64,000 bases of DNA from Amycolatopsis camponoti (lineage in GTDB: Bacteria > Actinomycetota > Actinomycetes > Mycobacteriales > Pseudonocardiaceae): NCBI RefSeq assembly GCF_902497555.1, contig NZ_CABVGP010000002.1, positions 1,748,501 through 1,812,500 of the forward strand. The letters are read 5' to 3'. The notes beneath the pieces are model-generated. The model was not told where the DNA came from and did not search any database. It was given only the letters and a program-made list of their open reading frames with translations. Position numbers and translations under genes: made by a program. The stretch's first letter is position 1. Every line of letters starts with the position of its first letter. Positions 1-16,376 of this stretch are shown piece after piece.

Positions 1-8737
<8,737 letters not shown>

Positions 8738-8745
<8 letters not shown>

Positions 8746-9496
8746 GAACCCGGAGCTGTGGCTCCGCCGCTACCACGACGCGGACGAGGGCGCCGTCCAG
8801 CTGTTCTGCCTGCCGCACGCGGGCGGCTCGGCCAGCTTCTACTTCCCGATGTCCGCCGGGCTCGGCCGCTCGGTCGAGGTCCTGTCCGTGCAGTACCCGG
8901 GCCGCCAGGACCGACGGCTCGAACCCGGGATCGACAACCTCCCCGAACTCGCGGACCGGGTCGTCGAAGTCCTGGCCGAGCGGACGCGCAAGCCGTTCGC
9001 GCTGTTCGGCCACAGCATGGGCGCGACGCTCGGCTTCGAGGTCGCCACTCGGCTGGAACAGGCGGGCGTGACGCCGTTGCACCTGTTCGCGTCCGGCCGG
9101 CGCGCACCCGCGTGCCGCCGCGACGAGTCCGTGCACAAGCTCGACGACGACGGCGTGATCGCCGAGATGCGCAAGCTCGGCGGCACCAACGCGGCCGTGC
9201 TGGGCGACGAGGAGATCCTGCGGATGGCGTTGCCCGCCATCCGCAACGACTACAAGGCGGCGGAGACCTACGTCAAGCAGCCGGGACCGAAGCTGGCCAC
9301 GCCGGTCACCGTGCTGACCGGCGACGCCGACCCGAAGACCACTGTGGCCGAGGCTCGCGCGTGGGAGGACCACACCGACGGCGAGTTCGAGCTGAAGGTG
9401 TTCGACGGCGGGCACTTCTTCCTCGCCGACCACCAGCCCGAGGTGCTGCGGCTGATCTCCGCGCGGCTCGCGGGCACGCTCTCCGGTCACCACTGA
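8738..9496 (+). CDS. Type II (editing) thioesterase
   Basis: This 252-residue alpha/beta hydrolase has GHSMG (Ser93), a downstream TGDAD stretch for the catalytic Asp, and GGHFF for the catalytic His, the layout of stand-alone thioesterases such as GrsT and RifR. Family role: removal of aberrant acyl groups from stalled PKS carrier proteins in the cytoplasm. The ATG lies inside the last codons of the PKS with an 8-base overlap, so translation is probably coupled. The N-terminal [11 protein letters not shown] motif is typical of this family and argues against a second offloading TE. Confidence 0.94.
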
Positions 9497-9509
9497 AAGG
9501 CAGCCTGCC

Positions 9510-10763
9510 GTGCGCGTGTTGTTCGTGACGCTGGACGAGAAGTCCCACCTGTACTGCATGGTCCCGGCCGCCTGGGCGCTCGTCGCGGCCGGGCACGAGG
9601 TGCGGGTGGCCGCGTCGCCGGGGTTCACCGACGTCGTCACCGGCACCGGCTTGACCGCGGTGCCGGTCGGCGTGGACAACACGATGCACGAGGGCATGAA
9701 GCAGAACCGCGACGCCCAGGAAGCCGACATCGCGAACTGGAACGACACGGACCCGGCGTCGCACACCTGGGAGGCGCTGCACCAGCGCTATACCTTCACC
9801 GTGTGGGCCGGGTTCGCCATCTACAACGACGACATGGTCGGGGACCTGGTCGCCCACGCCCGGGAGTGGCAGCCCGACCTGGTCGTCTGGGACGCGCTGA
9901 CCTACGCCGGAGCGATCGCGGCGAAGGCCTGCGGCGCCGCGCACGTGCGGCAGCTGTGCTGGGCCGACGTCTGGTGCGCCATGCGCGCGACGTTCCTGCA
10001 GGTGATGGCCGAACAGCCCGCCGAGGAGCAAGAAGACCCGCTGTACGACTGGCTCGAGCTGACCGGACGCCCGTTCGGCGTCGGCTTCGACGAGGAGCTC
10101 GTCACCGGCCAGGCGACCATCGACCCGCTGCCGGAGTCGCTCGGCGCGCGCTCCGGCGTCCGCCGGCTGCCGGTGCGGCACGTGCCCTACAACGGCCGCG
10201 CGGTGGTGTGGGACTGGCTGCGCGAACCGCCGTCCCGGCCGCGGGTGTGCCTGACCCTGGGTTCGTCCAACACGGACGCGTTCGGCGGCGACTACGTCTC
10301 GATCCCGGAGATACTGGCCGCCCTGTCCACTTTGGACATCGAAGTGATCGCGGCGCTGGTGCCCGAGCAGCGCAAGGCTCTGGACGAGGTCCCGGGCAAC
10401 GTCCGGGTCGTCGAGTCGGTCGCGCTGCACACGGTGCTGCCGAGCTGCGCGGCGATCGTGCACCACGGCGGCTTCGGCAGCTACGGCGCGGCGCTGGTGG
10501 CCGGCGTCCCGCAGCTGACGGTGACCACGCCGATCGCCGACCACCTCCTGCGTCCGCAGCGGCTCGTCGACGAGGGCGCGGGACTGTTGTTCACCCACAA
10601 CGGCTTCACCGCCGGCGACCTGCGGTCCGCGGTGGCCCGGCTGGTCGGGGAACCGGCGTTCACGGCCAACGCGCGCCGCCTGCGCGACCTCGCGCTGGCC
10701 CAGCCGACCCCGGCCGAGCTGGTCGCGGACCTGGAGAAGCTGGTCGCCGAGCGTCGTGAGTGA
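9510..10763 (+). CDS. GT-B glycosyltransferase, EryCIII/DesVII-like (activator-dependent type)
   Basis: The protein has 417 residues and starts at GTG 9510, 13 bases after the thioesterase stop. The N-terminus reads KSHLYCMVPAAWAL, close to the KSHL...VPLAWA pattern of macrolide aminosugar transferases that need a P450-like helper, and the C-terminal donor-binding motif is HHGGFGSYG (about residue 317 on). Role: transfer of a TDP-deoxysugar to the macrolactone. No helper protein of the EryCII/DesVIII type is visible in this window; the P450 at 16377-17561 keeps its haem Cys and looks catalytic. The last codons and the stop lie inside a perfect 20-bp hairpin arm. Confidence 0.92.
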   Translation: MRVLFVTLDEKSHLYCMVPAAWALVAAGHEVRVAASPGFTDVVTGTGLTAVPVGVDNTMHEGMKQNRDAQEADIANWNDTDPASHTWEALHQRYTFTVWAGFAIYNDDMVGDLVAHAREWQPDLVVWDALTYAGAIAAKACGAAHVRQLCWADVWCAMRATFLQVMAEQPAEEQEDPLYDWLELTGRPFGVGFDEELVTGQATIDPLPESLGARSGVRRLPVRHVPYNGRAVVWDWLREPPSRPRVCLTLGSSNTDAFGGDYVSIPEILAALSTLDIEVIAALVPEQRKALDEVPGNVRVVESVALHTVLPSCAAIVHHGGFGSYGAALVAGVPQLTVTTPIADHLLRPQRLVDEGAGLLFTHNGFTAGDLRSAVARLVGEPAFTANARRLRDLALAQPTPAELVADLEKLVAERRE

Positions 10764-10800
10764 GAAACAGTGTTCTAACCCTGTTTCTCACTCACGACGC
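10751..10800. terminator. Bidirectional hairpin terminator, copy 1 of a repeated element
   Basis: A perfect 20-bp inverted repeat (10751-10770 with 10781-10800) encloses the 10-base loop TGTTCTAACC. The core arm is GTGAGTGAGAAACAG. It includes the stop codon of the upstream glycosyltransferase and ends 1 base before the stop of the convergent aminotransferase, so it can terminate both transcripts. There is no U-tract, as is common in actinobacteria. Three further copies are in this window. Confidence 0.85.
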
Positions 10801-10801
10801 T

Positions 10802-11986
10802 TCAGGCGAGGCGCTTACGGATCTCCGGTGCGTGCTCGATGGCGAAGGCCACGAGCGCCGAGACTTCGCGGACCTGCTCACTGGTGACCGACGGTCCGGT
10901 CGGGAGCGTCAGCACCCGCCGCGAGAACGCGTCCGTGGCGGGCAGCGAGACCGGCCGCTCAGTGCGGTAGGGCTCGCATTCGTGCACGCACGGCGAGAAG
11001 TAGCGCTGCGCCAGCACGTTGTCCGCCCGCAGGAGGTCGAGGATGGTGTCGCGGGACAGGCCGCACTCCTCCTCGTCGACCTTGACGACGTTGTACTGGT
11101 AGCTGTTGCGGTTCTCCTCGTCGTAGCGGTGCATCTCCAACCCGGGCAGCCCGTCCAGCAAGGCGGCGTACTGCTCGTAGTGCGCGCGGTTGGCGGCGAT
11201 GGTGGCCGGCAGCGCGTCGAGCGAGGTCAGCCCCATCGCCGCGGACGCCTCGCTCATCTTGGCGTTGGTGCCGGCGAACTCGGTGACGTGCTCCTCGCCC
11301 CAGCCGAAGTTGTGCGTGTACCGGGCGAGCTGGGCGAAGTCGTCGTCGTTCGTGACGATCCCGCCGCCCTCGAAGGTCGTGACGACCTTCGCCGCGTGGA
11401 AGCTGAACATCTCGGCCTTGCCGAACCCGCCGAGCGGCTGGGAGCCGAAGCTGCAGCCGATGCCGTGCGCGGCGTCGAAGAAGAGGGTCAGGTTGTGCAG
11501 CTCGGCGATCTTCTCCAGCTCCTGGATGGCGGCCGGCTGGCCCCACAGGTGCACGCCGACCAGCCCGGTCGTGCGGTCGGTGATCAGGCGCTCGACCTGC
11601 TCGGGGTCGATGCACCCGGTGGCCGGGTCGAGATCGCAGAAGACCGGCGTCAGACCGAGGTAGCGCATCGCGTGCGCGGTCGCGACGTAGGTCATCGACG
11701 GCATGATGACCTCGCCGGTGAGGCCGGCGGCCCGGGCCATCACCTCGAGCGCGATCGTCCCGTTGCAGGTGGCGACGCAGTGCTTCGCGCCGGTGTGGTC
11801 GGCGATCCGTGCCTCGAACTCCTTGACCAGCGGGCCGCCGCTGGTGAGCCGCCCGCTGTCGAGGGCCACCTCCAGCCGTTCGTAGAATTTCGCCCGGTCC
11901 CCGGTGCTCGGCTTGCCCACCACCAAGGTCTTCTCGAAAGCCATGGGGCCGCCGAACAGGGCCAGGTCGTCAACGCTCGTCTTCAT
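10802..11986 (-). CDS. DegT/DnrJ/EryC1/StrS-family sugar aminotransferase
   Basis: This 394-residue PLP-dependent aminotransferase starts at ATG 11986. It has the family's GRLTSGGPLVKEFE entry motif, FFDAAH with Asp171 for the pyridine nitrogen, and SFHAAK with Lys200 as the Schiff-base lysine; SFHATK is usual. Role: transamination of a dTDP-keto-6-deoxysugar to an aminosugar. The ring position (C3 or C4) cannot be read from sequence. With rmlA/rmlB and four glycosyltransferases nearby it supports an aminosugar on the polyketide. It is divergent from the glycosyltransferase at 12252 and convergent with the one at 9510. Confidence 0.92.
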   Translation of the reverse strand: MKTSVDDLALFGGPMAFEKTLVVGKPSTGDRAKFYERLEVALDSGRLTSGGPLVKEFEARIADHTGAKHCVATCNGTIALEVMARAAGLTGEVIMPSMTYVATAHAMRYLGLTPVFCDLDPATGCIDPEQVERLITDRTTGLVGVHLWGQPAAIQELEKIAELHNLTLFFDAAHGIGCSFGSQPLGGFGKAEMFSFHAAKVVTTFEGGGIVTNDDDFAQLARYTHNFGWGEEHVTEFAGTNAKMSEASAAMGLTSLDALPATIAANRAHYEQYAALLDGLPGLEMHRYDEENRNSYQYNVVKVDEEECGLSRDTILDLLRADNVLAQRYFSPCVHECEPYRTERPVSLPATDAFSRRVLTLPTGPSVTSEQVREVSALVAFAIEHAPEIRKRLA

Positions 11987-12050
11987 GAAGGTCCTTCCCC
12001 AGGGGGCGCGGACTGCCCTTTTCCCGCGCGACGTGCATTTCGTTGCTTTG

Positions 12051-12062
12051 CAACAGCTGTTG
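12051..12062. promoter_or_regulatory. 12-bp perfect palindrome in divergent promoter region
   Basis: CAACAGCTGTTG sits 65 bases upstream of the aminotransferase start, in the 265-bp divergent region. It is a plausible dimer-binding site, but no regulator can be assigned from sequence. Confidence 0.3.
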
Positions 12063-12133
12063 AGATCCCCCTCGTGCGGTCGTCTGCAGGATAGGTACGG
12101 CGCGACCGGGTGATGCGATGTCGCGGGGAAACT

Positions 12134-12149
12134 CTGTGGAACCCCCTAG
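12134..12149. promoter_or_regulatory. Candidate PAS-LuxR (PimM-type) binding box
   Basis: CTGTGGAACCCCCTAG matches 13 of 16 positions of the published PimM consensus CTVGGGAWWTCCCBAG. It lies about 100 bases before the glycosyltransferase at 12252 and 148 bases before the divergent aminotransferase start. A PAS-LuxR regulator is encoded at 15303-15995, so the site has a local candidate protein. Binding is inferred. Confidence 0.5.
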
Positions 12150-12251
12150 TCGTCCCGGCGTAGAAACGTTCAAAGCGGTTTTGGGAGGAAATAGCCAGAA
12201 CTTGCGTGGTAGCCGGTACGGAACGGCGGGCCGGTGCCCGACGATGCGGTG

Positions 12252-13466
12252 GTGAGCAGGCACATCGCCGTCTTCAGTTTTCCCGCGTACGCCCACGTCG
12301 CGCCGGTCCTCCCGGTGGTCGCCGAGCTGGTGCGCCGCGGCCACCGCGTCACCTTCGCCGTCGTCGACGAGTTCGCCGCGAAGGTGACGGCGACCGGGGC
12401 CGAGGTACTGCCCTACACCTCGACGTTCCCCTGGGCGACCGGGCTGGGCGACACCGCGTCCGACGGGTACGCGCTGCGGGCCATGCTGGCGTTCATGGGC
12501 GAGGGCCTCGCCCCGCTCGACGCCGCCATGGCCCGGTTCGCCGACGACCCGCCGGACCTGGTCGTGCACGACCTCGCCGCGTCCGAGACGGCGCGGCTGA
12601 TCGCGCGGAAGTGGGCGGTGCCCACGGTCCAGTCCTGCCCGGAGTTCGCGTCCAACGAGCACTTCGCGCTGAACGAGGCGCAGGCCGATTCGGACTCCGC
12701 CGCGCCACCGGACCTCACCGATCCCGAACTGGCGAAGTTCGTCGCCGCCACCGAGCGGCTGCTGGCCCGGCACGGACTGTCCGATGTGGACTCTCGGACC
12801 GGCGACCCCGGCTACCACCTCGTCTACCTGCCGAAGGCGTTCCAGATCCGCGGCGAGACCTTCGACGACCGCTTCGCGTTCATCGGGCCGAGCTTCGACC
12901 GGACGGTGCCGGCGGGGGAGTGGACCCCGCCCGCGGACGGGCTGCCGCTCGTGCTGATCTCGCTGGGCACCTCGCGTAGCCGGGAACAGGTCGGCTTCTT
13001 CCGCAAGTGCGTCCGGGCGTTCACCGGGCAGCCGTGGCACGTGGTGCTGACGCTCGGCAAGTGGGTCGACCCCGAGGAACTCGGGCCGCTGCCGGAGAAC
13101 ATCGAGGCGCACCCGTTCGTCGCGCACGCGGCGCTGCTGCCGCACACCGAGGTCTTCGTCACCCACGGCGGGCTGGGCAGCACCATGGAAGCGCTGCACT
13201 ACGGCGTCCCGATGGTGATGACGCCGTCGCAGAGCGACCAGGTGGTGACCGCGGCCCGGGTCGCCGAGCTCGACCTCGGCCGGGTGGTGTCGCGCACCGA
13301 CGTCACCGAGGCGGAGCTGCTCGAAGCGGTCACGGCGACCGCGTCCGATCCCGTGGTCGCCGAGCGCGTCCGGTGGATGCGCGGTGAAGTCGAGCTGGCC
13401 GGTGGGGAGATCCGTGCGGCCGACGCCGTCGAATCGTGGCTCCGGACGAAAGTGGAGGCGAAGTGA
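12252..13466 (+). CDS. MGT/OleD-like GT-B glycosyltransferase
   Basis: The protein has 404 residues if it starts at GTG 12252 (VSRHIAVFSFP...). An in-frame GTG at 12234 would add six residues; neither has a strong Shine-Dalgarno, and 12252 is preferred because homologues begin with this sequence. The catalytic-type His is in FPAYAHVAPVLP and the donor-binding motif is THGGLGSTMEALHYGVP (about residue 303). The family includes macrolide-inactivating and macrolide-decorating enzymes. It overlaps the acyltransferase gene by 4 bases (GTGA), so sugar transfer and acyl transfer may act in sequence. Confidence 0.9.
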   Translation: MSRHIAVFSFPAYAHVAPVLPVVAELVRRGHRVTFAVVDEFAAKVTATGAEVLPYTSTFPWATGLGDTASDGYALRAMLAFMGEGLAPLDAAMARFADDPPDLVVHDLAASETARLIARKWAVPTVQSCPEFASNEHFALNEAQADSDSAAPPDLTDPELAKFVAATERLLARHGLSDVDSRTGDPGYHLVYLPKAFQIRGETFDDRFAFIGPSFDRTVPAGEWTPPADGLPLVLISLGTSRSREQVGFFRKCVRAFTGQPWHVVLTLGKWVDPEELGPLPENIEAHPFVAHAALLPHTEVFVTHGGLGSTMEALHYGVPMVMTPSQSDQVVTAARVAELDLGRVVSRTDVTEAELLEAVTATASDPVVAERVRWMRGEVELAGGEIRAADAVESWLRTKVEAK

Positions 13467-14518
13467 AACTGGCGGAGGTCTACCTCAGCGGGATCGGCAC
13501 CTACGTGCCGGCGACCACCGGCGTCGAGGCGGCGATCGAGCAGGGGTGGATGACCGCCGAGGACGCCGAGACGTCCGGCCTCACCGGCGCGGCCTGCGCC
13601 GGCGAGACCCCGGCCCCGGACATGGCGCTGTGGGCCGGGCAGGAGGCCGTGGCGCGGGCGGGCGTCGAGCCGGAGTCCCTGGACGTGTTGCTGTACGCGG
13701 ACAACTACCACTCCGGCCCGGACGGCTGGTTCCCGCAGTTCTGGCTGCAGCGGCACCTCGTCGGCGGCGACCTGCTGGCGGCGCAGCTGCGTCAGGGCTG
13801 CAACGGCATGTTCGGGGCACTGGAGCTGGCCTCGACGTACCTGATCGCGCGTGGTGGCGGGACGGCGATGACGGTGGCGTCGGACAACTCGACGTCACCG
13901 CTGGTGAACCGCTGGCGCTGCCTGCGCCCGGACTTCGTCATCGGCGACGGCGCGACGGCGGTGGTGCTGAACACGACGTCCGGCTTCGCGCGCCTGAAGT
14001 CGGCGAGCTCGATCACAGTGCCCGAGCTGGAGGGCATGCACCGCGGCGACGAGCCGATGTTCCCCCCGGGCGCGACGATCGGCCGGTTCATGGACTTCGC
14101 CGAGCGCATCGACTTCTTCGGGTTCGAGAACCGCGACACGATGCTCCACAGTGGCCTGAACCTGCTGAAGACGCGCTCGGAGCTGATCGACCGGGTGCTG
14201 TCGGAGGCGGGCATCGGCATCGACGAGGTCAGCCGCATCGCGTACAACCACGGCTCGCGCAAGTACGTCGAGGACGGGTTGCTGGCGATGCTGGGCATCC
14301 CGCTGGAGAAGTCGAACTGGGACTTCGGCCGCGGGCTGGGTCACCTCGGCGCGAGCGACCAGGTGGCGTCGCTGGCGAACATGCTCGGGACGGGCCAGCT
14401 GGAGCCGGGCGACCACGTGCTGATGGTCGGGATCGCGCCGGGGGTCAGCGTGGCCGGTGCGGTGGTGGAGATCCTGGACGTGCCGGAGTGGGCCGGGCCG
14501 GTCGTGCCCCGGGCTTGA
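13463..14518 (+). CDS. KAS III-like acyltransferase (CerJ type), probable sugar or aglycone O-acylation
   Basis: The GTG start at 13463 overlaps the previous stop and follows GGAGG, giving 351 residues with a thiolase/FabH-like fold. The likely nucleophile is Cys113 (LRQGCNGMFGALELA). His263 lies in YNHGS. Where condensing enzymes have a catalytic Asn, the protein reads GHLGASDQ with Asp299. A Cys-His-Asp set instead of Cys-His-Asn is the pattern described for CerJ-like enzymes, which esterify sugar hydroxyls rather than form C-C bonds. Its coupling to a glycosyltransferase supports that role. A chain-starter KAS III is the alternative, less likely this far downstream of the TE module. Confidence 0.8.
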   Translation: MKLAEVYLSGIGTYVPATTGVEAAIEQGWMTAEDAETSGLTGAACAGETPAPDMALWAGQEAVARAGVEPESLDVLLYADNYHSGPDGWFPQFWLQRHLVGGDLLAAQLRQGCNGMFGALELASTYLIARGGGTAMTVASDNSTSPLVNRWRCLRPDFVIGDGATAVVLNTTSGFARLKSASSITVPELEGMHRGDEPMFPPGATIGRFMDFAERIDFFGFENRDTMLHSGLNLLKTRSELIDRVLSEAGIGIDEVSRIAYNHGSRKYVEDGLLAMLGIPLEKSNWDFGRGLGHLGASDQVASLANMLGTGQLEPGDHVLMVGIAPGVSVAGAVVEILDVPEWAGPVVPRA

Positions 14519-14920
14519 AGCAGGCGGGCGAGTAGGCAGGCAGGCCGGAGGTCGCCTTCAGCGGACGTGGTCCGGTGGAGGCGGCCTTTTGCGTTCTCGG
14601 AGACCGGTGGGGCGGCTTGCCGTTGCGTGAGCCCACCCAGGGCCGGTGCGGTGCGGCGCCGCTCGGCTGCCGCTGACCCGCCCGGGTTACCCCGGACCCG
14701 CACCGAACCGAACCCCTACCGAACCACCGGGCACCCCTGAACCGCCCACATCGGTCACTCCCGGTGCATCCCCCGCTGTCGCACGGTAGCAACCCTCGAA
14801 CTTCAGGTGGAAACTGACCAACAATACGTGAACTCATCGCGGCAGCGTCCGGAAACGCGAATCGGGTGGTCCGAGGTCTCCCTCGTCCCACCCGATTCAC
14901 CCGGTCAGCGGTGCGCCGGC
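14519..14920. other. 402-bp non-coding stretch
   Basis: This lies between the convergent acyltransferase and small-protein genes. Only short imperfect stems are visible, such as AGGCCG near 14541 with CGGCCT near 14582, followed by four T, which could be a weak terminator. No ORF has convincing codon use. Confidence 0.4.
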
Positions 14921-15067
14921 TCAGCCGCCGCTGCCGCCGCCGTACGCGCCGCCCAAAAGGCGGCTGCGGCGCTTGCGGTTCTTTTCGTCGTCAGCCTTGG
15001 CGTTGTCCGCCTTGGAGTCCGAAGGCTTCTTCTTGGAATCGTCTTCCTTTTTTCCGAAAACACCCAC
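14921..15067 (-). CDS. Small charged protein with Gly-rich tail (48 aa), function unknown
   Basis: On the minus strand GTG 15067 opens a 48-codon frame. AGGA and GAGG Shine-Dalgarno-like runs lie about 11 and 5 bases upstream. The product begins VGVFGKKEDDSKKK, continues as a Lys/Asp-rich disordered stretch, then RKRRSRLL, and ends GGAYGGGSGG. Third codon positions are mostly G/C, as in real genes here. It has no Cys, signal peptide or membrane segment. A PimM-type box with a perfect 10-base core lies about 100 bases upstream, suggesting co-regulation with the cluster. I do not recognise the family. A RiPP precursor is possible in principle, but no maturase gene is nearby. Confidence 0.6.
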   Translation of the reverse strand: MGVFGKKEDDSKKKPSDSKADNAKADDEKNRKRRSRLLGGAYGGGSGG

Positions 15068-15169
15068 TGCCTCAGTCCTTTCGTTGCGCCGACCCTCGTC
15101 GCGAAATCGATCCCTGCCTTCGCAGGATAGCGCAGGGTACTGCCGGGCGCACCCTTCGCGACCTGCATT

Positions 15170-15185
15170 CAGGGGATTTCCCGGA
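15170..15185. promoter_or_regulatory. Candidate PAS-LuxR (PimM-type) box upstream of the small protein
   Basis: CAGGGGATTTCCCGGA contains the complete core GGGATTTCCC and matches 13 of 16 positions of CTVGGGAWWTCCCBAG. It lies between the PAS-LuxR gene and the 48-residue gene, both on the minus strand, so it would control the small gene. Confidence 0.5.
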
Positions 15186-15189
15186 GGGG

Positions 15190-15206
15190 TTCCCGCCTCG
15201 CGGGAA
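15190..15206. terminator. Short hairpin downstream of the PAS-LuxR gene
   Basis: TTCCCGC, loop CTC, GCGGGAA form a 7-bp perfect stem about 100 bases past the stop of the minus-strand PAS-LuxR gene. It could terminate that transcript before the small-protein promoter. No U-tract follows. Confidence 0.4.
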
Positions 15207-15302
15207 AAAGGGACGGCCGGGTCCGCCGGAAGGGTACCGATACCGGCGCAAACCGGACATCGATCCCCGCCCGGGCGGCCCGGCCGGCCCTGGGGAAAGC
15301 GA

Positions 15303-15995
15303 TCAGCGGATGTACTGCGGGGTCACCTTCGGCGGCCACTGGCCGATGCACAGGATGCCCTGCGAGTACGCCTTCGAGACCAGCGCCGAGCGGTTCGGCG
15401 ACTTGAACTGCCGCAGCATCGCGCCGACGTGGTACTCGATCCCCTGCCTGCTCAGGTACAGCTTCGAAGCCAGCTGCACGGTCGAAATGCCGGCCGCGAC
15501 GCCCTCGAGGACCTTCGCGTCCAGTTCGCTGAGGAGCTTGGTCTTCTCGATCGCCGGTCGCGGAGCCTCCGTGGCGCGGTCCGGCTTGATCAGCACGACG
15601 ATCGTGGTGACCTGGCCGGACTGGCTGCGCACCGCGATGCCGGTCAGCCCGCCCGAGAGCACCGGCTGCGCGGGCCGCACGCCCACCAGGCGAGCGCTGA
15701 AGCGGTCACGGCGGCCTTCGTTCAGCCGCGCCAGCTGCTGGAGGGTGAACTGCTTGGCGCTCGGGTGCACGAAGTCCACAAAGCTCTGTCCGAAAACGTC
15801 GGACGCGGTCCGGCCGAGCTGGCGGAGGAAATCGCCATTGGCTTCGATCACCCGGAGATCGGGTCCCAGATTCGCGATGCAGACGTCGGACATGTCGAAG
15901 GCGGGTACGTTCTGGTTCTGTCTTTCGGCTACGGCCGGGAGGCCGTGCGGGACCGCCGCCGGCCGCTCGACCAAGGAATCGACACGCGTGTTCAT
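15303..15995 (-). CDS. PAS-LuxR transcriptional activator (PimM/AmphRIV type)
   Basis: This 230-residue protein starts at ATG 15995. An N-terminal PAS domain (about 35-140, with VCIANLGPDLRVIEANGDF) is followed by a C-terminal LuxR helix-turn-helix (about 150-215, with LDAKVLEGVAAGISTVQLA and LSRQGIEYHVGAML). The size and two-domain layout match the PAS-LuxR regulators of polyene and other macrolide clusters, which activate late PKS, tailoring and transport genes by binding a 16-bp palindrome. Four matching boxes lie in this cluster. It is probably the pathway-specific activator. It lacks a receiver domain, so it is not a phosphorylated response regulator. Confidence 0.88.
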   Translation of the reverse strand: MNTRVDSLVERPAAVPHGLPAVAERQNQNVPAFDMSDVCIANLGPDLRVIEANGDFLRQLGRTASDVFGQSFVDFVHPSAKQFTLQQLARLNEGRRDRFSARLVGVRPAQPVLSGGLTGIAVRSQSGQVTTIVVLIKPDRATEAPRPAIEKTKLLSELDAKVLEGVAAGISTVQLASKLYLSRQGIEYHVGAMLRQFKSPNRSALVSKAYSQGILCIGQWPPKVTPQYIR

Positions 15996-16376
15996 CGAGT
16001 TCGAACCCCCAGATTCGTTCTACGTTTCGAGGCATTGTCCACGGACAAAAGACGTCAGCGACCCCCGAGCTCCCCTCAAGAGGGTCAACGGCACCTGTCC
16101 GGATGGGTTATTCACACCACCCCAGCGGAACCTCGAGTCCTTCCCCAGAACGATCCTCGAGTCCACCCGGCCAGAGCCGCTTCGGTCCGTTTCGTTGGAA
16201 ACAAACCAAATGACGTCTCGTACGCTAGCCAACGGGGTATGACCCGTCAATGCCGGTCGGGAGGTTGGGGGCTAACACTGGGGTCCGCCTGACCGGAGGT
16301 ACGGCACCCCGGGGCGCACCTTCGGTAGTGCGGTCCTCGGACGGCACCGGCCGTTCACCCACCGCTCGCGAAGAGG
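15996..16376. other. 381-bp region upstream of the PAS-LuxR gene
   Basis: This lies between the PAS-LuxR start and the P450 stop, both on the minus strand. It is comparatively A+T-rich and probably holds the PAS-LuxR promoter. It contains one TTTCGTTG word (16191) of the set discussed in the findings. No PimM box or ORF was recognised. Confidence 0.4.

Noticed and set aside
10760..12094. ORFs at 10760, 25730 and 56565 that all begin with nearly the same peptide ([13 protein letters not shown]), like a conserved leader
   Set aside because: The shared peptide is the translation of the repeated hairpin; the ORFs then run antisense to the aminotransferase, kinase and kynureninase genes.
14541..14587. 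Terminator after the acyltransferase (AGGCCG...CGGCCTTTT)
   Set aside because: Only six pairs with a large loop; noted within the gap entry but not called as a terminator.
14921..15067. RiPP precursor peptide
   Set aside because: No Cys/Ser/Thr-rich core, leader motif or neighbouring maturase, peptidase or dedicated transporter; called only as a small protein.
14807..16292. Plus-strand ORFs across 14807-16292
   Set aside because: They are antisense to the PAS-LuxR and the small-protein genes and show no domain or codon support.
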